The notes under the pieces were generated by a model, which saw nothing but the letters and a program-made list of their open reading frames with translations, did not search any database and was not told the DNA's origin. Positions 36,849 through 46,668 of a DNA stretch of 64,000 bases are shown in pieces (within the stretch, counting starts at the first letter, position 1; the number at the start of each line of letters is the position of its first letter). Origin of the DNA: Kiritimatiellia bacterium (GTDB lineage: Bacteria > Verrucomicrobiota > Kiritimatiellia > UBA8416 > JADHWI01). Both the position numbers and the translations under genes were made by a program. Location of the stretch: contig JASLPY010000015.1 in the NCBI GenBank assembly GCA_030744755.1, positions 1 through 64,000 of the forward strand, written 5' to 3'.

Positions 36849-39800
36849 TTACTCGTCCAGTTCGATGCGGTAGTATTCCGATTCAACCTCGTCGACGTTG
36901 ACCGTGTAGGCATTTATCGGAGGATCGGCAGGTATGCCGTCTTCCACGATGTTCGTGAAGTCCGTCGAGATGTTGGTGGACGACAGGATTGTATAGTATT
37001 TATTGATGACGCTGGACCAGGAAATAACCACGCCGGCTTCCGTGATATCGGTGGTCATTTCCACCAGGGCCAGCACGGATGCAGCATTCGTCGGGTCGGT
37101 TCCCGCCCGGAACTCATGTTCGTTGAGGGACCCGTCTCCATCCCAGTCTCCTCCGCTACTCCCCGTAGATTCATTGGTGATGCTGCCGAAATGCGTCCGT
37201 TCCCACTCGTCAGCCATACCGTCGCGGTCCGCGTCTTCGATCGCCAATCCGGGCGTGGCATAGCGCAAGGAAGCAGCCCAGTTCGTAGGATCGTTGCCGT
37301 ATCGCTCCGCGTCCCACTTCTCGAGGGAGGGCCCTTCTCCGTCGGGAGGTGACGGACAGGGAGAATCGTCACCATAGCGGATCATGTCCATCATCACGTA
37401 CGGTGCCGGAACCACTGCTGACATCTCCGGGGAGGGCATGTGCAGAGTGAGCAGTTCGCCCGCATTGTCCAGTTTGCCGTAATAGGGACCGTACACCTCC
37501 ACGCCGGGAGGCACATCCGGGTAGGCGAGACGGAACGCTGCCTCGTTAGTCGGCACGACAAGCACGTAGTCATTGGCGGCCATGACCACACCGGTCGGGA
37601 AGGCGAACTGCACCGCGCCTCCCAGTTTCCAGGTGTTGGTTGGAATACTGGCATCGTACAGCGCCACTGGATCATCGCTGACGCAATGCAATTCAATGAA
37701 CTCGTAAGAATCCCCGGCGGCAGGGTTGTACATGATTTCGCTGATCACCACGGGCCCGACCCTGGGATAGGCGTTGGAATCTGCAACAGTTGCCGCGCTC
37801 ATGGCCGTAAAATCAACGCGGTCGTCGCTCGTGCGGTGTCGCCCGAAGGGGACATTCGACTGCGCGACGTCGCAGAACTGGAAAACGACATTGGCTGCCA
37901 GTGTGCCGTTGCTTGTCCAGGACGAAAGGTAGACGGTCGAGCCAAGCTCGTCCAGTGTGAAGCCCGGGCTCGCGCCCGGAGCGTTAGTGCCAAACTGCGT
38001 TGTCTCCGTGAAGGCAACATACGCGCCCGACGAAAGCACAGTGTTGCTCGGGATTAGGAATTTCTTGAGGTCGTTCGGACTGTCGCTCAGGTACCAGCTT
38101 CCAACATCCACGTCGTTGGTAGTGGTATTGTGTATTTCAATCCAGTCGCCGCTGCCCGCGCTGTCTCCAAAGGTGAGCACTTCGCTGATCACGATTGATC
38201 CGGGGGGAGCGTAGACAGGCTCATCGGGTCGGCCCGGAGAGCCGTCGACGTACAGACTCTCTCGCCAGTTGGCGGGTGCGTCCGGGTCGAATGCGGAACC
38301 GGGCATGACCGCCACCAGTGAGTAACCAGTCCCGTCGGTGCGGGGGTACCACGGTTCGTTGTTGTCATAACCTACTGAGAAAATGATGTTACTGCCGCCG
38401 TCCATGATGGTTACACGCTCACCGGCGTTGTCGAGTTTGCCGCTGTAAACACCGCTTACGGTAACTCCTGGATAGCGGCCCGCGAACGCCAGCTGGTCTG
38501 ACACCAGGACTGCCTGCTCGCCCGGGCCAAGAGTTGCCCCGGCGTCGAAGGCGAGCTGGATGCCATCTGAGAACCAGATTCCTGCCAGGCTGAGCGGGTT
38601 TGTTCCTGTATTGGCCACAGTGATAAACTCGCAGTCTTCCCCATCCCCGACTTCAACACGATCGGGAGGATGGTACATGATCTCCGTGATCTGCAGCGGG
38701 TGGATTGCCAGGTCACTGTACGGGAAAGCCCCCATGTCGGCCCGGCTTCCATTTGGATCGTAAGGGCTCTCGGGAGAGCCCGAGTTGATGCAGCGTGATG
38801 TTACCTGCAAAGCGAAGTTGCTCGCGGCCGCGTCAACAAAAAGCGGGTCAGCCCCAATCATTCCCTTGCCGGAGAGAAACTCCGTATCCGAGAGGCAGTA
38901 AGAAATGTTCAGCGTGGAAAGTTCATCTACGAAATAGGATGATACTGTGGCGCGCGACAGGATCGAGTTAATTACGTCGGCGCTGCCGCCGCCCTTACCG
39001 AGGTTCTTCTCGAAGCAGGCCACTGCCAGGCCGTTGGAGTAGAACGTGTTGCGGTCGATGAAAGCGTAGGAGCCGGTGTCCTTTATGCCTACGCCCTGCG
39101 CGCAGTTCACAATCACGTTATGTCGGATGACTCCCGTGGACTGCTGACCTACCGATATGCCCTTGTCACTGCAATTGTAGATCAGGTTGCTCTCGATCAA
39201 GACCTGCGAAGTGCCTTCTCCCAAGTCGATCCCGTCGTTGTTGCCACCCATGAAGTCGTGTATCCGGTTCCCGCGGATAATACCCCCGCTAATCCCGTCG
39301 TAGTCAATGGCATCGGCGTCCACGGCCAGGCTGCCGGACAGATCGCAGTCCTCAACGCGTGCGTACTGTGTTCGCTTGAGGTTGATCCCATCCCCGGTTT
39401 CCCTTAGCCGCAGACGGCTGTTCTGCAGCACGGCGGAGCGACCGTCCTGGATAAAGACAGGAAACCCTACGTCATCGATATCCAACCCATCCATGAACAG
39501 GTCCGAATCAAGGGCCGAGATAGCAGCCTTCATGTTGACCGGATCACTGCCCGCAAGGGAGGCGTCGCGCAGCACAACGTTGTAGAGCCGCCCAGTATGC
39601 GTGGCGTGATCGAATGCGATGCATCCCCATCGGGGGGCCGCCCTTCCGGAGTAGTTGGTGTCAGTGAGTATCCCGCGTGCACCCGGGTCGGGATTGGATG
39701 CAACCTGAACAGTTGCGCCTGTCGTTCCGAGCATGGTCAGTTCGCCTTCCACGTAGATGCTGGCGCCATCGGGCATCAGGAGCGTCGACCCGGCCTCGAG

Positions 39801-42800
39801 CGTTAGCGAGACGTTGGGCGGAACGTAGATGTCGCCGGTGGCCAGGTAAGGTGATTCGGCGGCGCTGAGCGTGAGATTGGAACTGACGGTTTCGGGTAAC
39901 AGACTTTCCCCGGAAGGCTCAAAGATGGCCGTGACTTGCAGGGTCGAGGATGGCGTTACGGTAACCTGCTCGTTGTAATTCGTTGTGTGAAAAGAAGAGA
40001 GGTGGCGGATACCGTTAAGGCCCAGGTCGAACCCGAGATCCGAACTGCCACTTCCTCCCTGGTGAACTTCGACGGCGAAAACGTTGGTTCCCTCGATGAA
40101 GTTCGTCGGAGACAAGGCGTACGCATAGAACTGGTTCTCTTCGGACCCACCCGCATAGCCTGAGACAGTCGTCGTGCGGTCAATGGGGCCTTCCGGCATG
40201 TTCGATCGCAAGACCTCGCGCCCGTTGACGTAGACGACGGCACCATCATCACGCAGCAGGTTCAGTTGTATGTTCGTAAACGATGCGGCATTGGTGATCA
40301 CAATCGTCTTGCGGAAGTAGGATGTAATAAGCTTGTTGTTGGCGTCGCCGCCATAATCGATGACGGTAGTCTCGTCCCCGTCGCCGTAACCAAGCTGTGC
40401 GGCTCCCGAGGGCCAGCCCGAGTCGTCAAATGCAGGCTCCGACCAACCGGGCACATCGTTTGTCACTGTATCGTTGTATCGCCAGACTCCTCCTGCGTCC
40501 GTGAGCGTGATAGACTCGGTCAGGTCCCCTTCGATTTCCCACCGCACGAAAGTCTCACCGATACCGGGCTGGGCTGTGAATTGTACCGGCAGGCCGGCCA
40601 CGAGAACACTGCTGGTGCCGGAATTCAGCGCCACGTAACTGGCCAGTACGCCACCATTTCCGCCTTCCACAACTACCTGGACCTCGGATGTCTGGCCTGA
40701 GCCGAAGTAACTGGCCACATTCTGCATGGCAACGGCCGGCCTCCGGCGTGCATAGTCACGAATTTCATCGATCTCGTCTTCCCAGCTCGCGAGGGACGGA
40801 ATGCCGCCTTGTGAATCGTACAGGTCAGAATGTTGCTCAATCTCGGACCTGATGCGATCGGCTTCGCTGTCGATGATGGGAATGGTGCGATCCGGATTGA
40901 ATGAGTTGCTCAGGTGTGCCATTATGCGTTGGCTGGCGTACGCTTTGAATTCCGGATTATCTAAAAGCTCCCGGAACACCTCCTGTCCGGATACCATGCT
41001 GCCAATCTGATTTCTGCTTATGCTGCCGGAGCTCAGGGCGCGGTCCAGGTCGACAAAGCACCAGCGCCAACGTCCGTCCGGGTTACGCTCGCGCCACCAT
41101 TTGCGGTTGTGGCTCCAGGCGGTGTCGCACACGAAAACCTGCCCTGCTACATAATCCACAAGGGATTCGAAGTCAACCTGGCTCTTCACGTGTTCGTAAT
41201 GCACGGGATCTGACATGCTATTGTCATCAAGGTAGTCGAGCAAAGCGTTCCAGGCGTCCGCGGTACCGGCGTCCAGCAGGTCGCCGCTGCTTCCGCCGTC
41301 ATTTTCCCAGAAGTCGACGTCATCTAGTTCGATCCCGTAGTTACTTGCACAGTACATCTCATCCATCTTCTCCTGGATGTTGATGAGTCCATAGTAGGAG
41401 CCGTTGAGGTAGATGACGCAGGGGCGGAAACTCTGTACATCACTGTTAATGACATCTCGGAGCAGCAGTTGGCCGAGGGTGTCACGCAAGAAGGCGTCGT
41501 CCCAGTCGTCGTTGCCGTTGCGCAGAACGAATCTGTCGAAGAAGGCAATCGTCTTGTCGGGGAATAGCTGGTAAGCCAATTCCTCGTCTCCGAAATTGTC
41601 TTTGAGGTACACGGTCATAGGCTTCTGCGCAAAGGTGAAAGTATTGAGGCCCTGTAGGCGGAAGCCTGCGTCTATCTGAAACTCCGCATTGGTGGGTGTA
41701 GTGTAGAACTGGAAGTTACCAGGAACTTCGCGCTGCTTGAGAAGGTTCTCAAAGATGCCAACGACATCGTCATAAAGCAGGTGTGGATCTATAACAAGGG
41801 AAATAATCGGCAATTCAGGCGTACGTACGTCACGCAGGAAGGTGCGAGTCGTTACCCTGCTCGGGTGTTTGCCGGGAGCATACGCGCGTGCGCGGACGAT
41901 GCCGCCGTTAACCATGTCAAATGCCTGCGTGTACAACATGGATGCCGATGTGGGCGTCACACCGTTCGTGGTATAGCGGATCTCGCTTACGTCGGGCTCC
42001 GAACTGAGCACAACATGCACCGTTCCCGTCACGATCAAGGCTTCGTTGGTGGGGGCGATGGTAACAGGATCTGCACGGACGTAGTTCTGTGTCAGTACCG
42101 GCGTCCGGTTCGTATCACCCGCAGTGGGCTCGCCGAAATAGCCCCAGTTCTGTGCCCCGTCCGGGTAGCGACCGTAGGAGATATCCGTTGCTTGTTCGCC
42201 GAAGATGACCGTGTCGATAGGGCTCCCGCTGGGGGAAAAGAGCCCTATTTCCTCGCCTTCCCGCGACAGCTTGAAGCTGGAGTGGTAGTAGCGGGTCGTG
42301 AAGTCGCGATTAGGGGTCCAGAACGGACGGGTCAGGTCAAGGCCGGGATAGGAATCGTAGCCGTCGGCCCAGACAAGCAGGTGTCCCCCGACAGGGATCG
42401 TGGTGTTGTTGGGTATGCGCCATCGGAACGGTTCGTCCAGGTTGTCGCTGAGGTAATAACCGCCCAGGTCGATTGCATTTGTGCCCGAGTTGTAAAGCTC
42501 GACCCAGTCAGGAAAATCGCTGAAATCCGCTATCTCCGGGGAAGCGCTGGCATTGCTGGCCAGGAACTCGTTGATGCCGAGGAAGGAGGTGCGATAGACG
42601 GCCCCGACGTACGGGCTGTCTACCAGGCCGGGCACAAATGCTCTCACGACGAGTTCCGTGTTACTCGTGAATTCCAGCGGGACAGTATAGAGTGGCGAAT
42701 TCGTGGTAGGAACCGTTCCGTCAAGCGTGTAGTGGATATCCGCATGGGCATTGGCGCAGGTAACGGTCACCGACAGGGATCCGGAGAAAACGCCACCCGG

Positions 42801-45446
42801 ACTGGAGAGTACGGGGGTTGGTGTAACTCCCGGCAGCATGGCTCCGTTTCCGCTACCCGGCGTGGCAGGCGAGAGATAGCCGGCGGCGAACGACGTGCCG
42901 TTCGTCTGATCGGCCCACTGGATCTGGAGTTCAGGCAGCAGCAAAAGGTCCGAACTGGTTGTCCCGCTATTCAGAGCCTGGAAAGCGAGTACGTTCGAAC
43001 CGTCCACGAGAAGATGGGCGAAATCTGTAAGGTTTGTATCGGCGAACACTGTTGCAAGTGAATCACTCCGGCCGCTGGTGGCCCCAGCGTCCCAGGAAAG
43101 CGTCGCATCCGCATTGTCCGATGCAACTCGCACCCCGTTAAGCCATAACGCAAAGCCATCTTCGTACTTAAGACGCAGCAGAATGCTTTCGACCTGGGCG
43201 CTGTTATCAATCGAGAAAGGGTATCGGACGAAAGCAGATTCGGTAATGCCGTACATCTCATCGTACAAATCCGTGTCAATGAGCGACTGGTAGTCTGCAC
43301 TGGTATCGTACCCAATTCCGTTCCCAGCCGGACTCCATGCCGAGTCATCGAAGACTCGGGCGTTCCAGTTGGAAGCCAGCGCTTCCGAGTTTGTCGGCAC
43401 GAGGTAGCGCCCCGTACTTCCTTCATCAATCACGGTACCCACCACGCTGCCGACCAGTTCGATGCCATACCCGACATCAGGCGATTGCGACGGGAATGAC
43501 GGATCGAACGCAAATTCAACAGTAAGGTCGTCGCGCAAGAGGGCGAGATACTCACCAGCTTCGTCCAGGGCGAAGTTCGCGTGCAACTCACTGGTGCTGT
43601 TTGTTCGGTCTTTCTGCGATGCGAACACAATCAGGTAACTGTGCGCCGGAATCGATACGTCAGGGAACGTCCAGAGAGTGGGGACCTCCACCTGGTCCGT
43701 GAGGTGCCAGCCGTCAAGTGAGACCGCCTGGTTCGTCGTGTTATAGAGTTCAATCCAATCCGAAAATGCCCCGTCTTCATCCTGCAGCGTGCTCCGGTTG
43801 TGCGCCATGATTTCGCTGATTATGATCGATCCTGTTGGAACGAAAACGAAGTTGTTCGTGCCCGGCGTGCCTCCAAAGGGTCCGACGTGCCAGTTGGCCA
43901 CGTCGTCCCCGTAGCCCGGGTCGTCATTTCGTTCGAGAGCGTATCCGAGTCCGTCGGCGGCGAGCGGCCACGGGTACGAATCGTTATAATCGACGAAATC
44001 AACCAGGATGTACGGGACCATGTCGGGTTCCGGCGTATCAGGCTTGTAAAGTCGGATCTTCTCCGAGTTATTGTCGAGCTGACCGGACCAGGGACCGAAA
44101 ATGGGGACGTTGGTAGAGATCCCGTACCGTGTCCTGAAAGCGCTGATGTCAGAGGTGTCAACAACCAGGATGTGTCCGTCCGGTGGAACCACAACGTTGG
44201 TCGGAAAAGTGTAGTCAACCCCCGAAGTTATCCGCCACGTGTTGGTCGGGTTCAGGATATCGTAAAGGGGAACGCTTGTTCCTGTAACGTTGCGTAGCTC
44301 AATGTACTCATCTTCGTTGTTATCTTCCGGAGGAGTGCCCTTGTCGGGCGGATGGTACATTATCTCGTTGATTACGATTGGCCCGACCTTGGGGCCGGAG
44401 TTCTGGGCACCGCCCCCCGTGCGGAATTCTGTAATATTGGTTGGGTTCGCGACCCCGAAGGTAGGGCTTTCCAGAGTGATCAGCGGCCCCGTACCATTCG
44501 GATAGCGCCCGAAGGAAACGCCGTTCTCTGCCGCCCCGAACTCTACATCGTCTGCAAAATAGGTCAGGTTGCTGGAGCTGTCGGCGGCCGTAAGAAAGAC
44601 GGATTCTCCCAGGAATGAACTCAGAGCGAAGGTCTCATTGGTAGGAGCGCCTGGGTCGTTGAACTGGTACTCATACAGAACGGCATATCCCCCTGCGGCT
44701 ATGACAGTATTCGTTATGCGGTATTTCTTTCGCAAACTCACGTCATCGCTCAGGTACCATCCACTGACGTCTATATCGTTCGTCGTCAGGTTATGCAGTT
44801 CGATGGCATCTTCCTGTGGCGGGTCAGTGTGCGTCAGGACCTCGTTAATCACTATCGTCTTCAGACGCACCTCTCCGCTGCTACCCGGCGTGCCGAGATA
44901 AATCGCGCTGGCCTGCCAGCTGAGAGGATCGTTCGGGTCGCCGTCCGGATCGATCAGTTCCAGCGAAGACCCCCGTCCGGCAGCCTCGGGTGGCCAACTC
45001 CCGCCATCGTTGTAATCAGCCGAGAAGATGGTATTCGTCGCTGCGTCTGAGAGGGTTACTTCTTCGCCTTCATTTCTCAGTTTTCCACCGTAGACCGACG
45101 GGGCAAGATTGGTGACGCCGGGATAGCGGCTCGCAAACGCCGTCCGGTTCTTGACAAGGACGAGATAGGCGTCCGGGGCAATGACCGTACTATTCGTGAA
45201 AGCGTAGGTTATACCGTCGGTAAAAAAAGCACCCGTGATATCAACGCTGTTCGTGTCGCTGTTGTGAAGTTCCAGGAACTCGAACTCATCCCCGTCGACG
45301 CCACCGTCGCTATCGACGGGGTGGTACATGATCTCGCTGAAGAGAACCGCGCCCCCATGTGTGTAGTTGGCCCCGGAAGAGAACATCACGATCAACACGC
45401 TCAGCAGCACGCACGCGCGATTTATCTCCAATGCCGGAGTCTTCAT
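36849..45446 (-). CDS. 2865-residue exported LTD/CotH/beta-helix surface protein
   Basis: The start is uncertain: the ATG at 45446 precedes the signal peptide (MKTPALEINRACVLLSVLIV), but AGGAG lies 8 bases before an in-frame TTG at 45458. Approximate order: four lamin-tail domains in residues 30-700 (NEIMYHPP..., EIMAHNRS...DWIELYN), chitobiase-C module 875-942, lamin-tail, second chitobiase-C 1132-1198, CotH domain 1210-1545 (GLINIQEKMDEMY, WCFVDLDRAL), a jelly-roll segment, a right-handed beta-helix 1865-2232 (GIIRGNRIHD, VLIESNLIYN), four further lamin-tail domains, a TSP3-like DADRDGMADEWE near 2735 and the shared C-terminal module. Probably a surface-attached matrix or adhesion protein with a kinase-like CotH core. 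A paralogue of the 58-5130 protein. Confidence 0.82.
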   Translation of the reverse strand: MKTPALEINRACVLLSVLIVMFSSGANYTHGGAVLFSEIMYHPVDSDGGVDGDEFEFLELHNSDTNSVDITGAFFTDGITYAFTNSTVIAPDAYLVLVKNRTAFASRYPGVTNLAPSVYGGKLRNEGEEVTLSDAATNTIFSADYNDGGSWPPEAAGRGSSLELIDPDGDPNDPLSWQASAIYLGTPGSSGEVRLKTIVINEVLTHTDPPQEDAIELHNLTTNDIDVSGWYLSDDVSLRKKYRITNTVIAAGGYAVLYEYQFNDPGAPTNETFALSSFLGESVFLTAADSSSNLTYFADDVEFGAAENGVSFGRYPNGTGPLITLESPTFGVANPTNITEFRTGGGAQNSGPKVGPIVINEIMYHPPDKGTPPEDNNEDEYIELRNVTGTSVPLYDILNPTNTWRITSGVDYTFPTNVVVPPDGHILVVDTSDISAFRTRYGISTNVPIFGPWSGQLDNNSEKIRLYKPDTPEPDMVPYILVDFVDYNDSYPWPLAADGLGYALERNDDPGYGDDVANWHVGPFGGTPGTNNFVFVPTGSIIISEIMAHNRSTLQDEDGAFSDWIELYNTTNQAVSLDGWHLTDQVEVPTLWTFPDVSIPAHSYLIVFASQKDRTNSTSELHANFALDEAGEYLALLRDDLTVEFAFDPSFPSQSPDVGYGIELVGSVVGTVIDEGSTGRYLVPTNSEALASNWNARVFDDSAWSPAGNGIGYDTSADYQSLIDTDLYDEMYGITESAFVRYPFSIDNSAQVESILLRLKYEDGFALWLNGVRVASDNADATLSWDAGATSGRSDSLATVFADTNLTDFAHLLVDGSNVLAFQALNSGTTSSDLLLLPELQIQWADQTNGTSFAAGYLSPATPGSGNGAMLPGVTPTPVLSSPGGVFSGSLSVTVTCANAHADIHYTLDGTVPTTNSPLYTVPLEFTSNTELVVRAFVPGLVDSPYVGAVYRTSFLGINEFLASNASASPEIADFSDFPDWVELYNSGTNAIDLGGYYLSDNLDEPFRWRIPNNTTIPVGGHLLVWADGYDSYPGLDLTRPFWTPNRDFTTRYYHSSFKLSREGEEIGLFSPSGSPIDTVIFGEQATDISYGRYPDGAQNWGYFGEPTAGDTNRTPVLTQNYVRADPVTIAPTNEALIVTGTVHVVLSSEPDVSEIRYTTNGVTPTSASMLYTQAFDMVNGGIVRARAYAPGKHPSRVTTRTFLRDVRTPELPIISLVIDPHLLYDDVVGIFENLLKQREVPGNFQFYTTPTNAEFQIDAGFRLQGLNTFTFAQKPMTVYLKDNFGDEELAYQLFPDKTIAFFDRFVLRNGNDDWDDAFLRDTLGQLLLRDVINSDVQSFRPCVIYLNGSYYGLINIQEKMDEMYCASNYGIELDDVDFWENDGGSSGDLLDAGTADAWNALLDYLDDNSMSDPVHYEHVKSQVDFESLVDYVAGQVFVCDTAWSHNRKWWRERNPDGRWRWCFVDLDRALSSGSISRNQIGSMVSGQEVFRELLDNPEFKAYASQRIMAHLSNSFNPDRTIPIIDSEADRIRSEIEQHSDLYDSQGGIPSLASWEDEIDEIRDYARRRPAVAMQNVASYFGSGQTSEVQVVVEGGNGGVLASYVALNSGTSSVLVAGLPVQFTAQPGIGETFVRWEIEGDLTESITLTDAGGVWRYNDTVTNDVPGWSEPAFDDSGWPSGAAQLGYGDGDETTVIDYGGDANNKLITSYFRKTIVITNAASFTNIQLNLLRDDGAVVYVNGREVLRSNMPEGPIDRTTTVSGYAGGSEENQFYAYALSPTNFIEGTNVFAVEVHQGGSGSSDLGFDLGLNGIRHLSSFHTTNYNEQVTVTPSSTLQVTAIFEPSGESLLPETVSSNLTLSAAESPYLATGDIYVPPNVSLTLEAGSTLLMPDGASIYVEGELTMLGTTGATVQVASNPDPGARGILTDTNYSGRAAPRWGCIAFDHATHTGRLYNVVLRDASLAGSDPVNMKAAISALDSDLFMDGLDIDDVGFPVFIQDGRSAVLQNSRLRLRETGDGINLKRTQYARVEDCDLSGSLAVDADAIDYDGISGGIIRGNRIHDFMGGNNDGIDLGEGTSQVLIESNLIYNCSDKGISVGQQSTGVIRHNVIVNCAQGVGIKDTGSYAFIDRNTFYSNGLAVACFEKNLGKGGGSADVINSILSRATVSSYFVDELSTLNISYCLSDTEFLSGKGMIGADPLFVDAAASNFALQVTSRCINSGSPESPYDPNGSRADMGAFPYSDLAIHPLQITEIMYHPPDRVEVGDGEDCEFITVANTGTNPLSLAGIWFSDGIQLAFDAGATLGPGEQAVLVSDQLAFAGRYPGVTVSGVYSGKLDNAGERVTIMDGGSNIIFSVGYDNNEPWYPRTDGTGYSLVAVMPGSAFDPDAPANWRESLYVDGSPGRPDEPVYAPPGSIVISEVLTFGDSAGSGDWIEIHNTTTNDVDVGSWYLSDSPNDLKKFLIPSNTVLSSGAYVAFTETTQFGTNAPGASPGFTLDELGSTVYLSSWTSNGTLAANVVFQFCDVAQSNVPFGRHRTSDDRVDFTAMSAATVADSNAYPRVGPVVISEIMYNPAAGDSYEFIELHCVSDDPVALYDASIPTNTWKLGGAVQFAFPTGVVMAANDYVLVVPTNEAAFRLAYPDVPPGVEVYGPYYGKLDNAGELLTLHMPSPEMSAVVPAPYVMMDMIRYGDDSPCPSPPDGEGPSLEKWDAERYGNDPTNWAASLRYATPGLAIEDADRDGMADEWERTHFGSITNESTGSSGGDWDGDGSLNEHEFRAGTDPTNAASVLALVEMTTDITEAGVVISWSSVINKYYTILSSTNISTDFTNIVEDGIPADPPINAYTVNVDEVESEYYRIELDE

Positions 45447-45554
45447 CAGTCGTCTCAACGTTACATCTCCTGGGGGGGTGGCCACACTGTTAAGAGGCGT
45501 CCCTCACAAAGCAAATACAATACAAGCCAATTAATAACTGTACCATATATGGAC

Positions 45555-45618
45555 CCATCGATCAAAAAGAAGTAAAGCAACGCTTTCTGCGTTGTATCGC
45601 AGAAAGCTCTGTCGATGG
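45555..45618 (+). promoter_or_regulatory. Nested inverted repeat upstream of hflK
   Basis: Inner perfect 10-bp stem GCTTTCTGCG / CGCAGAAAGC (45582-45591, 45598-45607) with a 6-base TTGTAT loop. Outer 7-bp arms CCATCGA (45555-45561) and TCGATGG (45612-45618). It lies 67 bases before the hflK start, between divergent genes. It could be an operator, an attenuator or a dispersed palindrome. Confidence 0.45.
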
Positions 45619-45684
45619 AAAGCTTGCACGAGGGGGAGCCTGGGAGTAAGGTTTGGATCATGTCAACAAAGGGAGTTCTGTAAC

Positions 45685-46668
45685 ATGAAGATTGAGAGTT
45701 GGGATGACATTCAGAAGGTTGCGCCCAAGATACCGTCTGGCGGTATGGTATCTACGATAACGTCCTTGTTAATCCTTATCGCGATCATATGGGCATCTGT
45801 ATACCAGGTTCCAAGTGATTCTGTTGGGATCGTGCTGAGATTCGGAAAGTACAACAAGGAGGTCCAGCCGGGATTGAGGTTCAAGCTTCCGCTTGGGATT
45901 GACAAAGTGACGGTAATTCCTGTCAGACGTCAGTTGAAGCAGGAATTCGGATTTGCAACTCGCGGAGCCACTAACCCTCATCAGTATTCCGCTGATTCGG
46001 ACAGAGAAAAACGCATGGTTACAGGTGACCTCAATTCCGCGCTTGTGGAATGGATTGTACAGTACCGCATTTCCGCGCCTGTTGATTTTCTTTTCAAAGT
46101 GAGACATCCGGAAGAGACGCTTCGCGATGTCTCTGAGTCTGTCATGCGAGAGGTCGTCGGAGACCGCACGGTAGACGAGGTACTGACCATCGGCCGTCAG
46201 GAGATTGAAAGTGAGGCCCTGTTGAAGATGCAGGGAATCGCCAGCAAGTATGAGGTGGGCATCAGCATTGACCAGGTTCAGCTCAAGAACGTCAATCCGC
46301 CCGAGCCTGTGCAGGAATCTTTTAATGAGGTCAACCAGGCACAGCAGGAGAAAGAGAAACTGATCAATGAAGCGCGGCGTGAATACAACCGCTCCATTCC
46401 GCTGGCCGAAGGAACGAAAGACCAGAACATTCAGGAGGCAGAGGGTTACAGGCTGCAGCGCGTAAATGAGTCGCAGGGTGACATCGCCCGCTTCAACTCG
46501 GTGTTTGCGCAGTATATGAAGGCACCGGAAGTAACCAAGCGCCGTATCTACCTCGAAACAATGCAGGAGGTTCTGCCCGTGATAGGCTCCAAAATCGTCC
46601 TTGATGAGAATGCGCGTTCGGTGCTTCCTCTACTTCAGCTTGACGCACAGAAAGGAGGCCTGAAATGA
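45685..46668 (+). CDS. hflK: HflK-like SPFH membrane protein
   Basis: 327 residues from the ATG at 45685, with GGGAG 10 bases upstream; the open frame before it is not coding. One N-terminal membrane helix (STITSLLILIAIIWASVY, about 23-40) leads into a band-7/SPFH domain (VPSDSVGIVLRFGKY, PGLRFKLPLGIDKV) and a coiled-coil tail (QAQQEKEKLINEARREYNRS). HflK with HflC forms the cage around FtsH that controls membrane-protein proteolysis. It lacks the Gly-rich N-terminus of E. coli HflK. Its last 4 bases overlap the hflC start (ATGA). Chromosomal housekeeping context. Confidence 0.9.
   Translation: MKIESWDDIQKVAPKIPSGGMVSTITSLLILIAIIWASVYQVPSDSVGIVLRFGKYNKEVQPGLRFKLPLGIDKVTVIPVRRQLKQEFGFATRGATNPHQYSADSDREKRMVTGDLNSALVEWIVQYRISAPVDFLFKVRHPEETLRDVSESVMREVVGDRTVDEVLTIGRQEIESEALLKMQGIASKYEVGISIDQVQLKNVNPPEPVQESFNEVNQAQQEKEKLINEARREYNRSIPLAEGTKDQNIQEAEGYRLQRVNESQGDIARFNSVFAQYMKAPEVTKRRIYLETMQEVLPVIGSKIVLDENARSVLPLLQLDAQKGGLK

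Noticed and set aside
36849-45446. Eukaryotic contamination suggested by lamin-tail domains
   Set aside because: Lamin-tail domains are common in bacterial exported proteins, and the gene has bacterial operon context and a signal peptide.
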